In this document: piece by piece, positions 33,600 to 47,921 of the stretch
How the letters are laid out: each line of letters opens with the position of its first letter
Numbering within the stretch: the stretch's first letter is position 1
NCBI GenBank assembly: GCA_029204225.1
Contig: CM055100.1
Location: 9,543,058-9,607,057, forward strand
Source of the DNA: Diphasiastrum complanatum
Taxonomy: Eukaryota > Streptophyta > Lycopodiopsida > Lycopodiales > Lycopodiaceae
DNA: 64,000 bases
Direction: 5' to 3'
Made by a program: the position numbers and the translations under genes
The notes under the pieces: generated by a model
Database searches by the model: none
What the model was told of the DNA's origin: nothing
Seen by the model: only the letters and a program-made list of their open reading frames with translations

Positions 33600-34680
33600 T
33601 TACTAATTTGAGTAAAAAAATCAGTTAACAGGTTGTTTTTGACAAATCTGAAAAAACCATCTTTTGCCCATCTAAAAGGGGTCGATCTGGCAGAGATACA
33701 ACTATGGAAGAACTGGCGAAGGTTCTTTTGGCGAAGTTTGAGATTTTTGCAGCTTGGCGAGGGCTAAAATGGATTTTTTGAATAATATAGATGGAACTAA
33801 TTTTTGCCAAACTCAAAATTGATGAATTACTTTATTTGAAGACCTTAGAAAAATTGGCAAAGACTGAAGAGAGATATTGTTATTTTTGCAAAAATTGATA
33901 GCTTTTTGACAAAAATAGGTGAAAATCACAAATAACCTTGACTTACTAACTCACCAATCACCAGAAATAATATGACGGACTGACTGATGACACTAGCAAA
34001 GGTTCAAGTGAAGGTTCCTCTTAGAGAATTGATATTGTTGTAGAAAGGTGTAAAACTTTTAACAAAAGGTTACCATAAACTAGTCGAATGTTCACTTGGC
34101 TTTCTATTTTTGAAATTAACCTTTGTCAATCTAATTATAAATAGATCTGAGTCAGTTCTATATACAGCTAAATAGATGAATAATTGCTTTTAGTATTTTT
34201 TTTATTTTAGAGTCTTTTCACTATTTTTGGCTATTTTTTTTCAATTTCTAAAAAATGGCTGGGAAGTAACCTTTGTCCTTCAAGTTGCAACTTCACTGCA
34301 TCAAGACAGTCTTGCCTACAAGTGGGCAAAAGTTGGTTGCAAAGAAAAAAAATTTTTATCAGTGTCTAATGAAAATTTTGTCTTTTTTGTCACCAAATTG
34401 GAGAAAATGAATGATTTTTGTGATTTCTCTTATTTTTTTAGATCCAAATAGATCTCAGGAATGGTGGTCTGTCTGAACTTTTTTGCTCATTAATCAAAAT
34501 AGATTACAAGAAAGAAATCCACACAAATCAAGTAGAATTCTCTCCGAAACAAATCCTAAATGTACTTTAACACTACGATGACAAAACCGAGATGTCTGAA
34601 TGCAAGCTAACATTCGTCCATGAATCAGAAATATGCTAAAAATGAAAAATTGGCATAGCTCCTCGGAATAATGTCAAAAT
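33600..34680 (-). mobile_element. Gypsy 5' leader, relic
   Basis: This corresponds in reverse to the untranslated leader at 54233-55350. Both carry repeated words of the type GGCGAAGGTT or TTGGCGAGGG and a shared stretch around ATCCAAATRGATCT. A decayed primer-binding site (GCTCCTCGGAATAATG on the + strand, 34659-34674) adjoins the LTR. No gag follows on the left; the element is truncated at about 33600. Confidence 0.7.
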
Positions 34681-35438
<758 letters not shown>

Positions 35439-35469
35439 GTGTATGAATCTACATCTATTAGATTCAAGC

Positions 35470-36240
35470 TATAAATTGATGATAGCTCTACTTTATCCAA
35501 GTTTCAAAGTTGCAAGGATCTATACAATTGATTCCATAGACACACACAAAATCATTAAAGATGCAAAAATGTAAATAGAGCATTGAAATCAACATTAACT
35601 GTCAATCGCAAGAACATGTCAACCTACGAATTATGTTATCTGCATATAGTGAATAAAACAAAATAGACAATAAAGCAATCAACATGACATAGACATGACT
35701 CTATTTATCCGAAACGATTTGATTAAGTCGAAAGTGTGTGTATAGTCTGAATGCATTTAGATGCACAATCTTTTTGAAACAATACTCTATATACAAAGAG
35801 AAAGATTGAATAATTGTGCTCTGATTGAATGTCCAATCGATTCACGGATTATCTTATTCACAAAATTTTATCAATCTTTAAACTAATGTGCTATTGAATA
35901 TAAATACATGGTAGCAGTAAAAAAAAATGCATAATGGATAGATTTACAATTTGGATTAAGGCACTACATGTTGTTAGTAGTAGCTACTGGAAAAAATCTA
36001 TTATGTTGGAGATTTTGCGAAAATCACGGGGACGTGAACATAGGTGGTTGAATTGACAATCAACAGTCAATAGTCAAATTGATAGTTGATAGTCGACTCA
36101 ATAGCACCTTCAACAATTGTCAAGTCAAGTGTCTTCAATGGGTTCGACAAATGTCGACAATCAGAGTAGATTAGATGATTGTCGAGCTAATACTTGTTTG
36201 CTATTTCCATGTATATTTGTAGACTATACGAAAACATATA
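35470..36240 (-). mobile_element. Copia LTR relic, third copy of 17-18 kb family
   Basis: Diverged match, in order and orientation, to 27640-28410: CCATAGACACACACAAAATC, then CGAATTATGTTATCTGCATA, then a GTCTGAATGCAT stretch. A region with repeated TTGTCGACAATC-like words at 36035-36190 corresponds to the short repeats at 28254-28406. Ends are not defined. Confidence 0.6.
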
Positions 36241-37149
36241 TATTTTTGTAGAGTATGCGATTGTATAAGTATTTACAGCAAATGAATGGACCTAGATTAG
36301 TTGAGACATTAGGGATGGAGATGGTAGGAATCCAACATGGACCCCATGGATTGCATCTCTCATCATGATTGGTGGTGGTGGACATAAATCCAACCCCATG
36401 ATGACAATTGTTAAGTAGAATACTAGTCTACTTTTATCAACTTTCACATACTAAAGTCTTGTCATATTAAGATTAGCTCTCAGAAGTATCTACAAAAGGT
36501 TAGTTTACAAAATTCAGGTCATATAAGGGTTCTTTCTAATGTTGATTTTTTTATTGAAGGAAATAAACCTCTTTCAAGAAAAACATCTGTATCTTTCTAT
36601 TAAGCTTCACATAATTTTTGTTAGTACTCCTAAAGACTCATCATACATATCTAGAGCTCTTGTGAAGTCTGTGAAGGTTAGTTTTCAAATAATTGGGCTT
36701 GCAAGAGTTAATTCTCTATAATTTTTCATTTCGTATTGATAGAACCCTCGCCAAGTTCAAAAAACTAGAACTATTATTATATAGTAACCCTAATTGAATC
36801 TACTAGAGCTCTATTACATTGTTTTCAGTCTTAAGTTAGTCTTATGAATATTAGTTTGATCAGAAGCATTACAGTGAAGTATTTTAGTAATTTTTAGAAT
36901 TTTCAAAATAATCTTCAACAGAAGTAATAATCGTCAGATTAGTGAACCTTTGCACAAGCAACATTTCCAAAGCATACAAGTGAGTTCTGAATTAATCCAA
37001 AGCTACAGTGTAAGGTGCAAGGGTTCTTGAGCCCTAAACAGTTGAATATAATTGGATTTTCGAGTATAGATTGAGATGATCCCATCATGAATTCAAAAAT
37101 GTTCTTGATGTATCCATATCAAATTGACAATAGACGATGGATGATACTT
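36241..37149. other. Intergenic, no gene recognised
   Basis: AT-rich sequence without a supportable feature. Confidence 0.35.
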
Positions 37150-37490
37150 AGATCAAGTAGAAGACTAGGTCTCCATTATAGCAAATTTTTTATAAATTTC
37201 AAAGAATTTTAATGTGAAAGGTTAAGCTATTTTTAATGGCACTAATGGGAGCAACATTAGATTGGTATTTCAATCAAACTGCTCAAGAATGCAATGATTG
37301 AAAAGTTGTAAAAATTGTCTTACTCATTTCAAGCCAAGAAAGTTTCTAGAATATTCATTCTTTTTGCTGAGTAACATCAAGATGGAAAAGTGGGAGATGG
37401 ACAGGGATTACATTAAACACATCAAATATCTTTGATTAGAAATTTAATTTAGTAATTTGTAACATGCAAAGCTAATGTGGTTCAAGGGAT
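37150..37490 (+). pseudogene. Gypsy gag relic, heavily decayed
   Basis: The + strand reads LMGATLDWYFNQTAQECND, then SRIFILFAE-like and NIKMEKWEMDRDYIKHIKYL, matching AAQDWYYNQDETERTDW and KIKMGKREMV of the gag at 53.9 kb. Stops and shifts occur throughout. A 30 bp direct repeat follows. Confidence 0.7.
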
Positions 37491-37505
37491 GATGAATCAC
37501 TCATT

Positions 37506-37582
37506 CAATAGGAATTGAGCTTGGGCCACCTCGAGGTCATAAATAAGGGGTCCAATAGGAATTGAGCTTGGGCCACCTCGAG
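37506..37582. repeat. Two perfect 30 bp direct repeats
   Basis: 37506-37535 and 37553-37582 are identical (they start CAATAGGAATTGAGCTTGGG and end CCACCTCGAG), separated by 17 bases. Perfect identity beside a decayed relic implies a recent local duplication. Confidence 0.9.
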
Positions 37583-37663
37583 TTACTACATGTACTTTCA
37601 TTTGTCACATAATCTATATTGAGTTTTTGAGTCATATTTGAGATCAATCAATTTTGTGTGTAA

Positions 37664-37664
<1 letters not shown>

Positions 37665-37757
<93 letters not shown>
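37665..37757. repeat. (CT)n microsatellite
   Basis: A 93 bp perfect tract, followed by two shorter CTCTCTCTAC(C/T)CGAG copies just downstream (37750-37795). Confidence 0.95.
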
Positions 37758-37759
<2 letters not shown>

Positions 37760-38039
37760 CCGAGGCTTGATTGGCAGTTTCTCTCTCTACTCGAGAGCAA
37801 GCAATTTTCTTACTTAGGAGTGCCTTCCACACGTGAAACTACTTTGGTGATGAACGTATGCATGTAGATTTGCCTCTTTGCCTTAGAATTTGACATAGAT
37901 CTTGGATTTCAATCTAGAGTTGATCTAAAGTGCAAAAGAAAGGCTTAGGAGATCTTAATCGCACATTCGGGCATTCCCACAGGTGTGAATTTTCACATGG
38001 TATGTCTCATTACATTGTCAAGGAGTCTTCACTATTTCA

Positions 38040-38385
38040 TGGCATCTATGGGTTCCTTCCTATTGGAATCTAGTGAAAGGCTATCTACCTCCAACTATTC
38101 TATTTGGAAGGTTAGAATGGAGTCAATCTTGATACTCCAAGATGTGATGGACATTGTACTTGGGATTGAAAAGGAGCCTCAAGTCCTTCAAGAAGTATAA
38201 AGATATAAGAAGAGAGCTAGGATGGCTCTACATTATATCAAGATGAATGTCTATAATGAGATTTTGAGAGAGATTGGTGCTTGTACCTCATCCAAGGAAG
38301 CTTGGGATGCACTCAAAGCTATCTATGAGGCCAAGAATACCTCTAGGATCCTCAATCTTAGATATCGAATATTCCAAAGTTGTAT
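38040..38385 (+). pseudogene. Copia gag relic
   Basis: The + strand reads RLSTSNYSIWKVRMESILI, DVMDIVLGIEKEP, ARMALHYIKMNVYNEILREI and SKEAWDALKAIYEAKNTSRI, the N-terminal half of copia gag (DUF4219/UBN2 type). One stop at about 38198 and a loss of similarity after 38385 show truncation. This family differs from the copia gags at 14-19 kb. Confidence 0.8.
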
Positions 38386-38670
38386 ATTATTAATGGGTTT
38401 TTCTATTATCCATTCATATCAATTTTTATAATTATAGAAAGTGCTCGAAGCATGTATTGAACAACAATTAGATTGTTTATGATAGTCTATTACAATGTTA
38501 TATATGGATGTAAAATAGTTTTCTTTATGGATTTTAGATTTGCAAACTAAGGTTAAAAGTAACTTGTTTTGCAGGATTACTTTATAGTGTTGGTCTCTAA
38601 TATAATTAACAAATGAAATACTTTGTCGTTTTGTTTCTTATTGTTAATGCAATATATAATAAGGGATATG

Positions 38671-38763
38671 ATACACACACCTACACATACACATACACAC
38701 GTGCACACACACACACCATGCACGCACAACGCACACGCATACATATACATATACACATGCACC
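38671..38763. repeat. Imperfect (CA)n microsatellite
   Basis: CA-rich tract with interspersed TA, TG and CG steps. It gives His/Thr-rich shadow frames. Confidence 0.9.
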
Positions 38764-38785
38764 CAGGAATTGGTCGGATTCAATA

Positions 38786-39105
38786 AAAAATGGTCAGAAC
38801 TTCCGACGGGAGGTGTCCACAGGTTCATGGGCTCGACACGAGTCCACAGGACCATTTGCAGCTCAATTTTGACGTCGTTTGTCTGGAAACGCCCTTTCTG
38901 CGGCCCGAGGGGGACCGGGGGGAAGGGGGGGGGGTGTCCGAAAATGCCCTTTCTGTCGGGGAAGGGGGGGGGGGGGGGGGGTTTGCAAAACAATTAGTTC
39001 CTCGGACGGGAAGTGTCCATAGGTTTGTGGGCCTCGATACGAAGCCACAGGACCAGTTGTAGCTCAATTCCGACGCTGTTTGTCCGGAAACACCCTTTTT
39101 GTCGG
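38786..39105. repeat. G-rich tandem repeat with G-quadruplex potential
   Basis: Two long units (about 38786-38905 and 39000-39105) share GACGGGARGTGTCCAYAGGT, CCACAGGACCA and GTTTGTCYGGAAAC; a third partial unit (38935-38960) lies between. G-runs of 5, 6, 10, 4 and 18 occur at 38909-38913, 38917-38922, 38925-38934, 38958-38961 and 38964-38981, separated by short loops, so the + strand can form G-quadruplexes. Long Pro-rich and Gly-rich frames here are shadows. Confidence 0.8.
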
Positions 39106-40846
39106 GGGGAATGCCACTACATGACTACTTTCCAGCATTAGGACCGCAAAGGAAGCAGTTGTGGTTCGTTTGCGGCCAATTGAGGCCATTTCACCACATT
39201 TTTTGACCACAATGGACCGCAAGGCAACCATTTTTTTATCAATCAAAGCAACCTAGAAATTCTTGTGAAAACATTTATGACATGGCTTACTTCCTTTTTA
39301 TGAACTCAATGGTTTTTGTAGAATTTATGTCTCTTAAGAAATACACTATATCAGATATAGGGTAATCCTAATCCTTTACTGTTTACCTTTTGATTTATAT
39401 TCAATTCTGATAAAGGTGAGCAACCCTTTATAAAAGTCTGATAAAAGTGAGCACCTTTGACAACCGTGGGGGAGAAGCTATTGTAGCTTTCGCAACTCCA
39501 TACCTTCATCATTGCTTTTATGATCTTCGTTTGTCCATTATTTTTCTGAATAATTTGAAGCTGCAAGTTTGATGAATCATGTCTGAATCTGGATTCTGAA
39601 TTTTCTCATCAGAAGTCTCGAGAAGTGAGAAGGACACCAAGCTAGTTTCATCTTCATTACCCACGTTTTCTTCTCAAATCATATGAAGGAATGGCTGTTT
39701 TGCTAGTGGTACAATATATCATGAGTCCAACTGCAAATGCAATCTAGCGTTGGAGTTCCTTCATTGGTGCAGATATTTGAAAATTTACCCAAATTGTCGT
39801 GGGCTGTAGCTGGTTTAATATCATCTTTTCTTACCAAAAGTATACTCCTGTTTGCGTTATTGTTGGTTTCAACGTCCTTTTACCGCAGGCTCGCTGTAGA
39901 ATTATCATCCTGGAGGTGGGCTGGTTATGAACGTTCAACGTTGCAGCTTGATATTTGATTCCTTGAGATCTGATTGACGGTATGGTGACTCTATTCTTTG
40001 ATGATGTGATTTTTCCTGTCAGTAAAGCAGTTGGAAATGGTAGTTAACCAGATGGCTATTGAAAACATTTTGAGGTGAAGAGGGAGAAACTAGCGGGAGG
40101 CATATGTATTATCACTATCAGTGTGGGATAATTCACATATTTTTTGATCTTAGCGAGCCCTCGATCAGTTTTCTGTTGACATTTACACAATCTGAGATAA
40201 AGAAATTATATCAATGATAGTCGTTATGGATCAACCAAATACTAATGCTCGAGATCATGGAGGTCTATAAGAAAAGTTGACTTATAAGTAGCATTACCAT
40301 ACTGACAATGATGTTGCTTAAGTAGACGATGCCACTTGTTAAAGATCAAACATCCTTCCTTTGAATCAAGTTCTTCTACGTTTTGCTCTACTGTTTCTAC
40401 TAAAAAACTGGAAGCTGCTCTGGAATTCTTCATTGATGCCTCTGATTGTTGTAAGTTAAGTGACAAATGTAACCTCCTAGAGGTGGTTGACGTTGCCAAT
40501 CAGCACCTACTTCGGATATTGTTGATTTATAAGTAGATAAATTTTTGGAAACTTTTTGACATTATGCAAGTCTCACTTGGCAATTGATGTTGATTTTGAG
40601 GAGCTTTGACACCGGGAAAGTTCTCTGGGTGCACGATGATGCGTGAATTTTATTTATACTTTCTTGATTCTCCAAGTTCCGGATTCAGCATTGAAAACTA
40701 CCTCGTATTTAATTTCAATTTTGGATTGGTTACTTGATTTGTACCTGCAATGGGATCTCTAGCATTTTGGGTGTAATATCCAAGCTTATTTGCATTCGTT
40801 AAATTTGTGGTTACAGGAAAATATCGCATATTTTGAAGAAAAATTC
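39106..40846 (+). other. Upstream of LRAT gene 1; probable leader intron
   Basis: From about 40030 to 40816 the sequence is recognisably related to 60740-61490, the intron before LRAT gene 2 (for example CTGGAAGCTGCTCTGGAATT versus a similar stretch near 61195, and CTCTGATTGTTGTAAGTT). A splice acceptor TTGTGGTTACAG ends at 40816, and 30 bases of leader precede the ATG. No matching leader exon was found further upstream. Confidence 0.5.
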
Positions 40847-41587
40847 ATGGACCTTTTTTCTCATAGCGTTCAGAGGGAGGCATTGCAGCCAGGTGATCAT
40901 ATATACTCTTGGCGAAATGCATACATCTTCGCACACCATGGAATATACGTTGGTGATGGAAAAGTGATCCACTTCACAGGTGGTCGGAATATTGAAGAAT
41001 TGGCCGGATGTCGCTCGTTTTCGAGTGCATTAACCTCAAGTTCAATACCTGGCTCCACTACATTTCCTTGTGAAATATGTGGCACTGACGCAGAAAGCCG
41101 GGGAGTGTTGAAGTCCTGCCTTGACTGTTTTCTGTCTGGTTTTCCATTGTCCCGTTTTGAATATGGCACGAGCAGCGCAACATTTATTGCCAAGCTTCGG
41201 GGCGGAACATGTACAACTGCCAAATCTGATCCTTCAGAGCTTGTCCTGCACAGAGCCAACTACCTGCTTAGCATCAATGGCTTCGGTTGTTATCACGTCT
41301 TTCGAAATAATTGTGAAGATTTTGCTATTTATTGCAAGACTGGACTACTTGCGATTGACAGAAATGCGATCGGAAGTAGTGGACAGGCCACGTCTTTTCT
41401 AGGTATAATATTGGCTGTTGCTGGCTCCATTTCTTCGTGTTTCAGTAGGTCAAACTTCTGGGGCTTGGTTGCTTCATTTGGAGCATACAGCATGAATAGG
41501 TATATGAGCGATATAGGTGTTCGAAGTGATGTTGAGAAAGTTGATGTTGAGGATCTAGCAGTGAATCGTAGTCGGCAACACGCATAA
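40847..41587 (+). CDS. LRAT/NC-domain protein, copy 1
   Basis: The chosen ATG at 40847 gives 246 residues, because it aligns with the start of copy 2 and follows a splice acceptor at 40816. An earlier in-frame start at 40790 would lie in the intron. The LRAT (NlpC/P60 superfamily) domain covers roughly residues 13-175: LQPGDHIYSWR, HHGIYVGDGKVIHF with His31 and His42, and NNCEDFAIYCKTG with Cys156. These are the residues used by LRAT-type acyltransferases and thiol hydrolases. A Cys-rich insert (CEIC, CLDC) and the conserved tail DIGVRSDVEKVDVEDLAVN follow; a hydrophobic stretch (about residues 186-215) could anchor it to a membrane. Plant members are poorly characterised and the substrate is unknown. 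Compared with copy 2 it differs at the N-terminus (MDLFSHSVQREA versus MGLLSNRIEREE), normally the most conserved part. Confidence 0.9.
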   Translation: MDLFSHSVQREALQPGDHIYSWRNAYIFAHHGIYVGDGKVIHFTGGRNIEELAGCRSFSSALTSSSIPGSTTFPCEICGTDAESRGVLKSCLDCFLSGFPLSRFEYGTSSATFIAKLRGGTCTTAKSDPSELVLHRANYLLSINGFGCYHVFRNNCEDFAIYCKTGLLAIDRNAIGSSGQATSFLGIILAVAGSISSCFSRSNFWGLVASFGAYSMNRYMSDIGVRSDVEKVDVEDLAVNRSRQHA

Positions 41588-41757
41588 CTCGCTTGGCAAA
41601 GCCTTATTCGAATACAAGGCTTTAGATGAATTGCAGTATCACAATTGTGTTGGTTGATTCAAAAAGTAGTAGTATACAAAACTGTGAGTGTAGTAGTGAG
41701 CAGCAATGGCTTTGAGAAAAAGCGAAAACTGATTTTAGATTCCATAAATTTTAGTTC

Positions 41758-41763
41758 AATAAA
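41758..41763 (+). terminator. Polyadenylation signal of LRAT gene 1
   Basis: AATAAA 171 bases after the stop codon, in an AT-rich 3' flank. Confidence 0.55.
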
Positions 41764-43503
<1,740 letters not shown>

Positions 43504-43636
43504 CTCCTCAGTCGCGGAATCTTATTGTTGCCTACCTCTTTGCTATCAAAGCAGCAAGTGTCGCCCTTGCTCTACTCAGTGTCTGCTCTTCTGCTAGCCC
43601 ATCAACACAAGAAGGGAGTTGGTGTGCACACTCTCC

Positions 43637-43640
<4 letters not shown>

Positions 43641-43726
<86 letters not shown>
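43641..43726. repeat. (CT)n microsatellite, second of a pair
   Basis: An 86 bp perfect tract in the same strand phase as 43402-43498. Both lie upstream of the signal-peptide-like frame at 43912. Confidence 0.96.
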
Positions 43727-43731
<5 letters not shown>

Positions 43732-43911
43732 TGATACTCAATGGTATTTAATCTTGCCTCGCTAAAATATTGGTGCTTGGTTTAGTGGTTTTGTATGTCA
43801 TCTTTAGCCATATGATTTGGGCACCCAAAAATATAGCTGATTGAGTTCAAAATTCAAAAATACTTTTATGGACTTTTCCCTCCATTTTCATTCTATCATA
43901 AGGCTATAAGA

Positions 43912-43988
43912 ATGGAGACACCACTATCAACAGTCTTACAAAGTTTCCTCCTTCTCCTCCTCTTCTTCTTCACGATGGCTTATGCAAG
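43912..43988 (+). other. Signal-peptide-like short frame, possible exon 1
   Basis: An ATG opens METPLSTVLQSF followed by a Leu/Phe-rich core and FTMAYAR, a good secretory signal peptide. It is followed by a GT at 43989. CT-rich sequence upstream would suit a plant leader. No downstream exon could be assembled: the stretch to 45260 has only short frames. It could be the first exon of a decayed gene or chance; low confidence. Confidence 0.25.
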
Positions 43989-45429
43989 GTAGCGCAACGG
44001 TAAGCTTCCTTACCCTTTACATTTCACAAATGTTGTTTTTCAGTGACTTCATGTGGAAGGAATGCGTGTGTAGTATGATGGTTACTCACAAACTATGAGG
44101 TATGATAGGCGATGGATCCTGATCCACCACTTCTATGGATCTTTATCATATGTTATTCACTTTCTATCCCTTTCGTAAGGATGAATATGCCACAAATCGC
44201 GATTTGCTGCTCTTATTATAGTGCTTAAACAATGGTATGCATGCACAAGAGGTTGAGAAGAGATATGAGCATTCTGGCTCAGTGCTGCCAGCGCATTTAT
44301 GCTCCTTCACTTTCATAAACAAAAACATAGTAAAGCCATATAACATAGCTAAACGGATCACCAATAAGCACGTGGCTACAATGACCACACCAATGGTAGA
44401 ATATTTGTGGGATTGAATGCATGTAGCATCAACAACAGAGCACCTCCATCGCTGAAAAGGCAGCAATGGTTTTAATAGCATAAGAATCTATCTCTTCAAC
44501 GTGACTAGTAGACAACGACCTACTGTATACTTAATGTTGTTTCAACTAATGCTTGGCGTATGAGTTATGATAAGTGCATGGTGTTGACATACAAAGCCAT
44601 ATGTGTCTTGCTTCACAGCGACCTATATATTGTAGCATCACACAACCGATCCCACTCACGGACCTGAAGAACGCTCTCATACAGGTATGTACTTCGTCAA
44701 AGAGACTAAAAAGACAAGAGATAGTTGGTAGTATGCTCTTTAATATCAGACAGATATTTAGATTTACATAGAAATACACAATAATTGACACTACTCGTCA
44801 TGCTATCATTGTTTTGGCATAAACTAGACTTGAAATTGCTTACTTGCACTCTTCGAAGGAAAAAGTCTTTCATAAACAAACATGACATCCTCACAGGATT
44901 CGTATGCGACAACTATTCAAGTTAGTACTACAATACTTTACTATGCTAATTGGTTTACAATGCGGTGATAGTGTCTACACCATGAATATTAATGGTGGTG
45001 AGTTAAAGATGATGTTTTTATCGAAAATCAGGTGTAGACAAACTACTTTATCCAGTTCTTCCATGAAAGCATGTCTAGTTAACTATGGGCTATACCTAGT
45101 ATTACTTTGCAAGTCACCCTTCGCATGTGTAAAGGCTATGATTGGTAACACAAGTATAGATAACCTAGGCACCCTTTACGTACATGGATTTGTACAGGGG
45201 TATGCCACACTGATAGGAACTGGTATGGCCCACAGGTATTGTTTATTGGTTTCTTAAAGACACAATTGGTACTAAAAAGTAATAAAACATGGTGGTAGTT
45301 GGCGTACTCTTGGGAAGCATGGATATGCTCAAGGGTTTCAAAAATGATACTTTGCCTGTTATGGGTTTAGGTATTGGTATTGATGCCAAATCTATTTCAA
45401 AAAATGCAAATTTCAGCCAAAACTCAAGT
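43989..45429. other. Unrecognised; a 117-codon open frame without domain
   Basis: A + strand frame at 44904-45257 is open but matches no family by eye. The region between the CT tracts and the copia element otherwise shows nothing supportable. Confidence 0.3.
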
Positions 45430-46183
45430 GACAAACTGATGGGGTTTTCTCGAACGATTCGTGAAACTTTAGCGAAACTCGAATTATTTTTGTTCGAGAA
45501 TAATTCGTGTTGGATCAATCAGGCTTTATAACACAACAAAACAAAACGAGATGAAATCTAGACAAAAACAAAATGAAGCGAAGCGAAACTTAAACGAGTT
45601 CTGATATTTATTCATGCTGGAAACATAGAGATCACGAAATGAAACGAAACAAATCACGAAACAAAACAAAATCAGTTCGTCAAGAATTCAGATATGATTG
45701 CTGGTCACTGGCGGCAATACAATTTCTACAATCCTTCAGAGTGTAGATAGACACTGCTGATCTACGTTAACAGATTAATATAGCATTCAACAAAATCAAA
45801 CCAATGTGCGAAATTGAATAAACAAGTGAATTAGATACACGAATAATATCAGACAAAAATTTATTCGAGATCATACAATCACACAGAATAATATGTGCAT
45901 AACAACTACAATATTATCTATTGATTTTCTTGATTTCTAGCACTGCATGACATATCCACGCAGTGCATTGACATGAGAGAAATATTGTTCTCCCACGATT
46001 CGTGTCTCGCTTACTAGCGGACTTCTGGATCTACATATCCTCTTTCTCAAAATTGTCTCGCTCATAGACGGACATGTATTCTGTATATTTTTGTCTTACA
46101 GTATTATGCATCAAGCAGAAAGCATATAGTTCGCAAATTTTTTGTGTCGTGTCGTGTAACTTCCAGATCAGAAAAGATTAAGC
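45430..46183 (-). mobile_element. 3' LTR of - strand copia element
   Basis: On the - strand it starts TGCTTAATCTTTTCTGATC at 46183 and matches the other LTR from 46183 to 45724. The remainder to about 45430 is rich in TTTCGTTTC-like words and resembles 2850-3010; it is probably the LTR end lost from the right-hand copy. The precise left end and target duplication were not found. Confidence 0.7.
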
Positions 46184-46218
46184 ATCTACAACTAATCATG
46201 AATTACAAGAGTGGCAGA

Positions 46219-47150
46219 TTAGCCACGTTCAAGAGTTCTTCTGCTGATGTCATGATATCTGATCAAATACTTGTACCCCATGGTACTTGGCTGATCTTCT
46301 TGGTCCTTTGTGGAGCATGATTGATTTTGTGTCGTGAACAATTTTGTGTCGTGTCGTGTCATCTTTTGCCAAAGCAAAGCTTTGGCAATAGAAACATTTT
46401 GTTTTTTCAGCTCCCTCTCAAAGCATGATAGCCTGACGACTCCAAGACTGCTCCTCTGTTTTTCAAATAGACCTTTGTCTAAGGCCTTTGTAAAAGTGTC
46501 AACAACCATGTCTTTCGTTCCAATGAAAGTAGTCTGCAGCATTTCCCGATCAGATCCCTGATCAAGTGGTACTTGATCGCAATGTGTTTTGTCCTTGAGT
46601 AAAACACAGAGTCTTTTGTCAGATGTATTGCAGATTTGTTGTCCATTTGCAAAACTAGAGTTTCATTCCTCGTTTCGTTCGTTAAGAAACTGTTTGAGCC
46701 AAATTATTTCATTGGCCATCTTTGCTGCTGCTACGTACTCTGCCTCGCAAGATGACTGAGCCACAATGGTCTGCTTCTTCCAGAGAATTGCTACTCCTGA
46801 TGCGATGGTGCATCCTCCTGAGACACTTTTGCAGTCATCCTTGAGAGATGCCCGACTAGCATCATTGTAGGAAAGCATCTGGAATCCTGCATCACAAAAA
46901 TAACACAAACAAAAATCTTTTGTTAATTAAAGTATTGCAAAATTAGTTCTGCAATCTTCCAATGAGTCGAGCCTAGATTTGTACAAAATTGGCTCATTCT
47001 GAACACAACATAAACAATGTCAAGACGTGTGTTATCTGCAAGGTACATCAACGATCCGATCAGCTTCTTGTATGGTGTAAGCTGTATCAATTCTCTTTCT
47101 TCTTTAATCCTCAAACAATTTTTGTTCGTCAGTACTGTTCCTGCAAGCAT
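46219..47150 (-). pseudogene. Copia RNase H and pol end
   Basis: The - strand reads LTPYKKLIGSLMYLADNTRL (47150-46923), then YNDASRASLKDDCKSVSGG, CTIASGVAILWKKQTIVAQS and SCEAEYVAAAKMANEIIWLK (46908-46663), then GTKDMVVDTFTKALDKGLFE (46542-46219). Order and spacing are those of an autonomous copia pol end. Frames are broken between the three parts. Confidence 0.88.
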
Positions 47151-47168
47151 TGGAGTATTCGTTTCTTT

Positions 47169-47800
47169 TCAATTCAGCATCCCGAAATCTTCTAAGATTT
47201 TTTGGGTATATCTGGATTGTTGAAGATATAATTTACCTCCCTCATAGTCCCTGTCAATCTGTAAGCCAAGGTAATATCTGGCTTCTCCCAAATCTGCAAT
47301 CTCGAAATGTTTCGAGATATCATTCTTCACTTCAGCAATAAGCTTCTCACTCTTGCAGAGTATCAAAGTGTCATCCACATACATAGATACAATGATGATC
47401 TTCCCATCTATAATTCCTACACAGACATTGGAATCAGCCATTAGTGGCTTGCATCCTACGGATTTCAGGGCTTGATCTTTCTTCTTGTACCATTGTCGCA
47501 CTGACTGCTTCAGACCGTACATACTCCTATGCATTCTGCATGCATAAGTAGGAAGTGAATTCGAGATATAGCCTGGGGGTTGATCCATGTAGACTTCTTC
47601 GTCCAGCTCACCATGCAAGCAGGCTGTCTTCTCGTCCACAATGTGAATTTTGAGATCATAAGCAGCTGCATATGCAAATAGTATATGTAGGGACAAAGGT
47701 TTCACGATAGGAGAGAAGGTCTCATAATAGTCAATACCATATCTCTGAGAGAATCCCTTCATCACTAGTTGTGCTTTATACTTTGAGACATCTCCATCCG
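47169..47800 (-). pseudogene. Copia reverse transcriptase
   Basis: A single open - strand frame of about 198 codons covers most of RT: KGFSQRYGIDYYETFSPIVK, ACLHGELDEEVYMDQPPGY, YGLKQSVRQWYKKKD and VSMYVDDTLIL with the catalytic YVDD, then DISKHFEIADLGEARYYLGL. Upstream KLKYGPDGDVSKYKAQLV (47770-47815) is in another frame. This is the best-preserved RT in the window, but the frame is shifted at both ends. Confidence 0.9.
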
Positions 47801-47921
47801 GTCCATACTTCAGCTTGTATACCCATTTTCATTTTATAGTCTTTCGCTTATTTGGTAATGGCTGTAATGTACATACCTGGTTCTTCCTCATGGATTCCAT
47901 CTCCTCATTCATGGCTTGGAT

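Noticed and set aside
38577-39067. Pro-rich and Gly-rich frames of up to 138 codons on both strands
   Set aside because: They are shadows of poly-G/poly-C runs and a CA microsatellite; no domain.
43990-44150. Possible beta-galactosidase-like exon after the signal peptide
   Set aside because: Only a few residues resemble the family start; reading frame and catalytic residues are absent.
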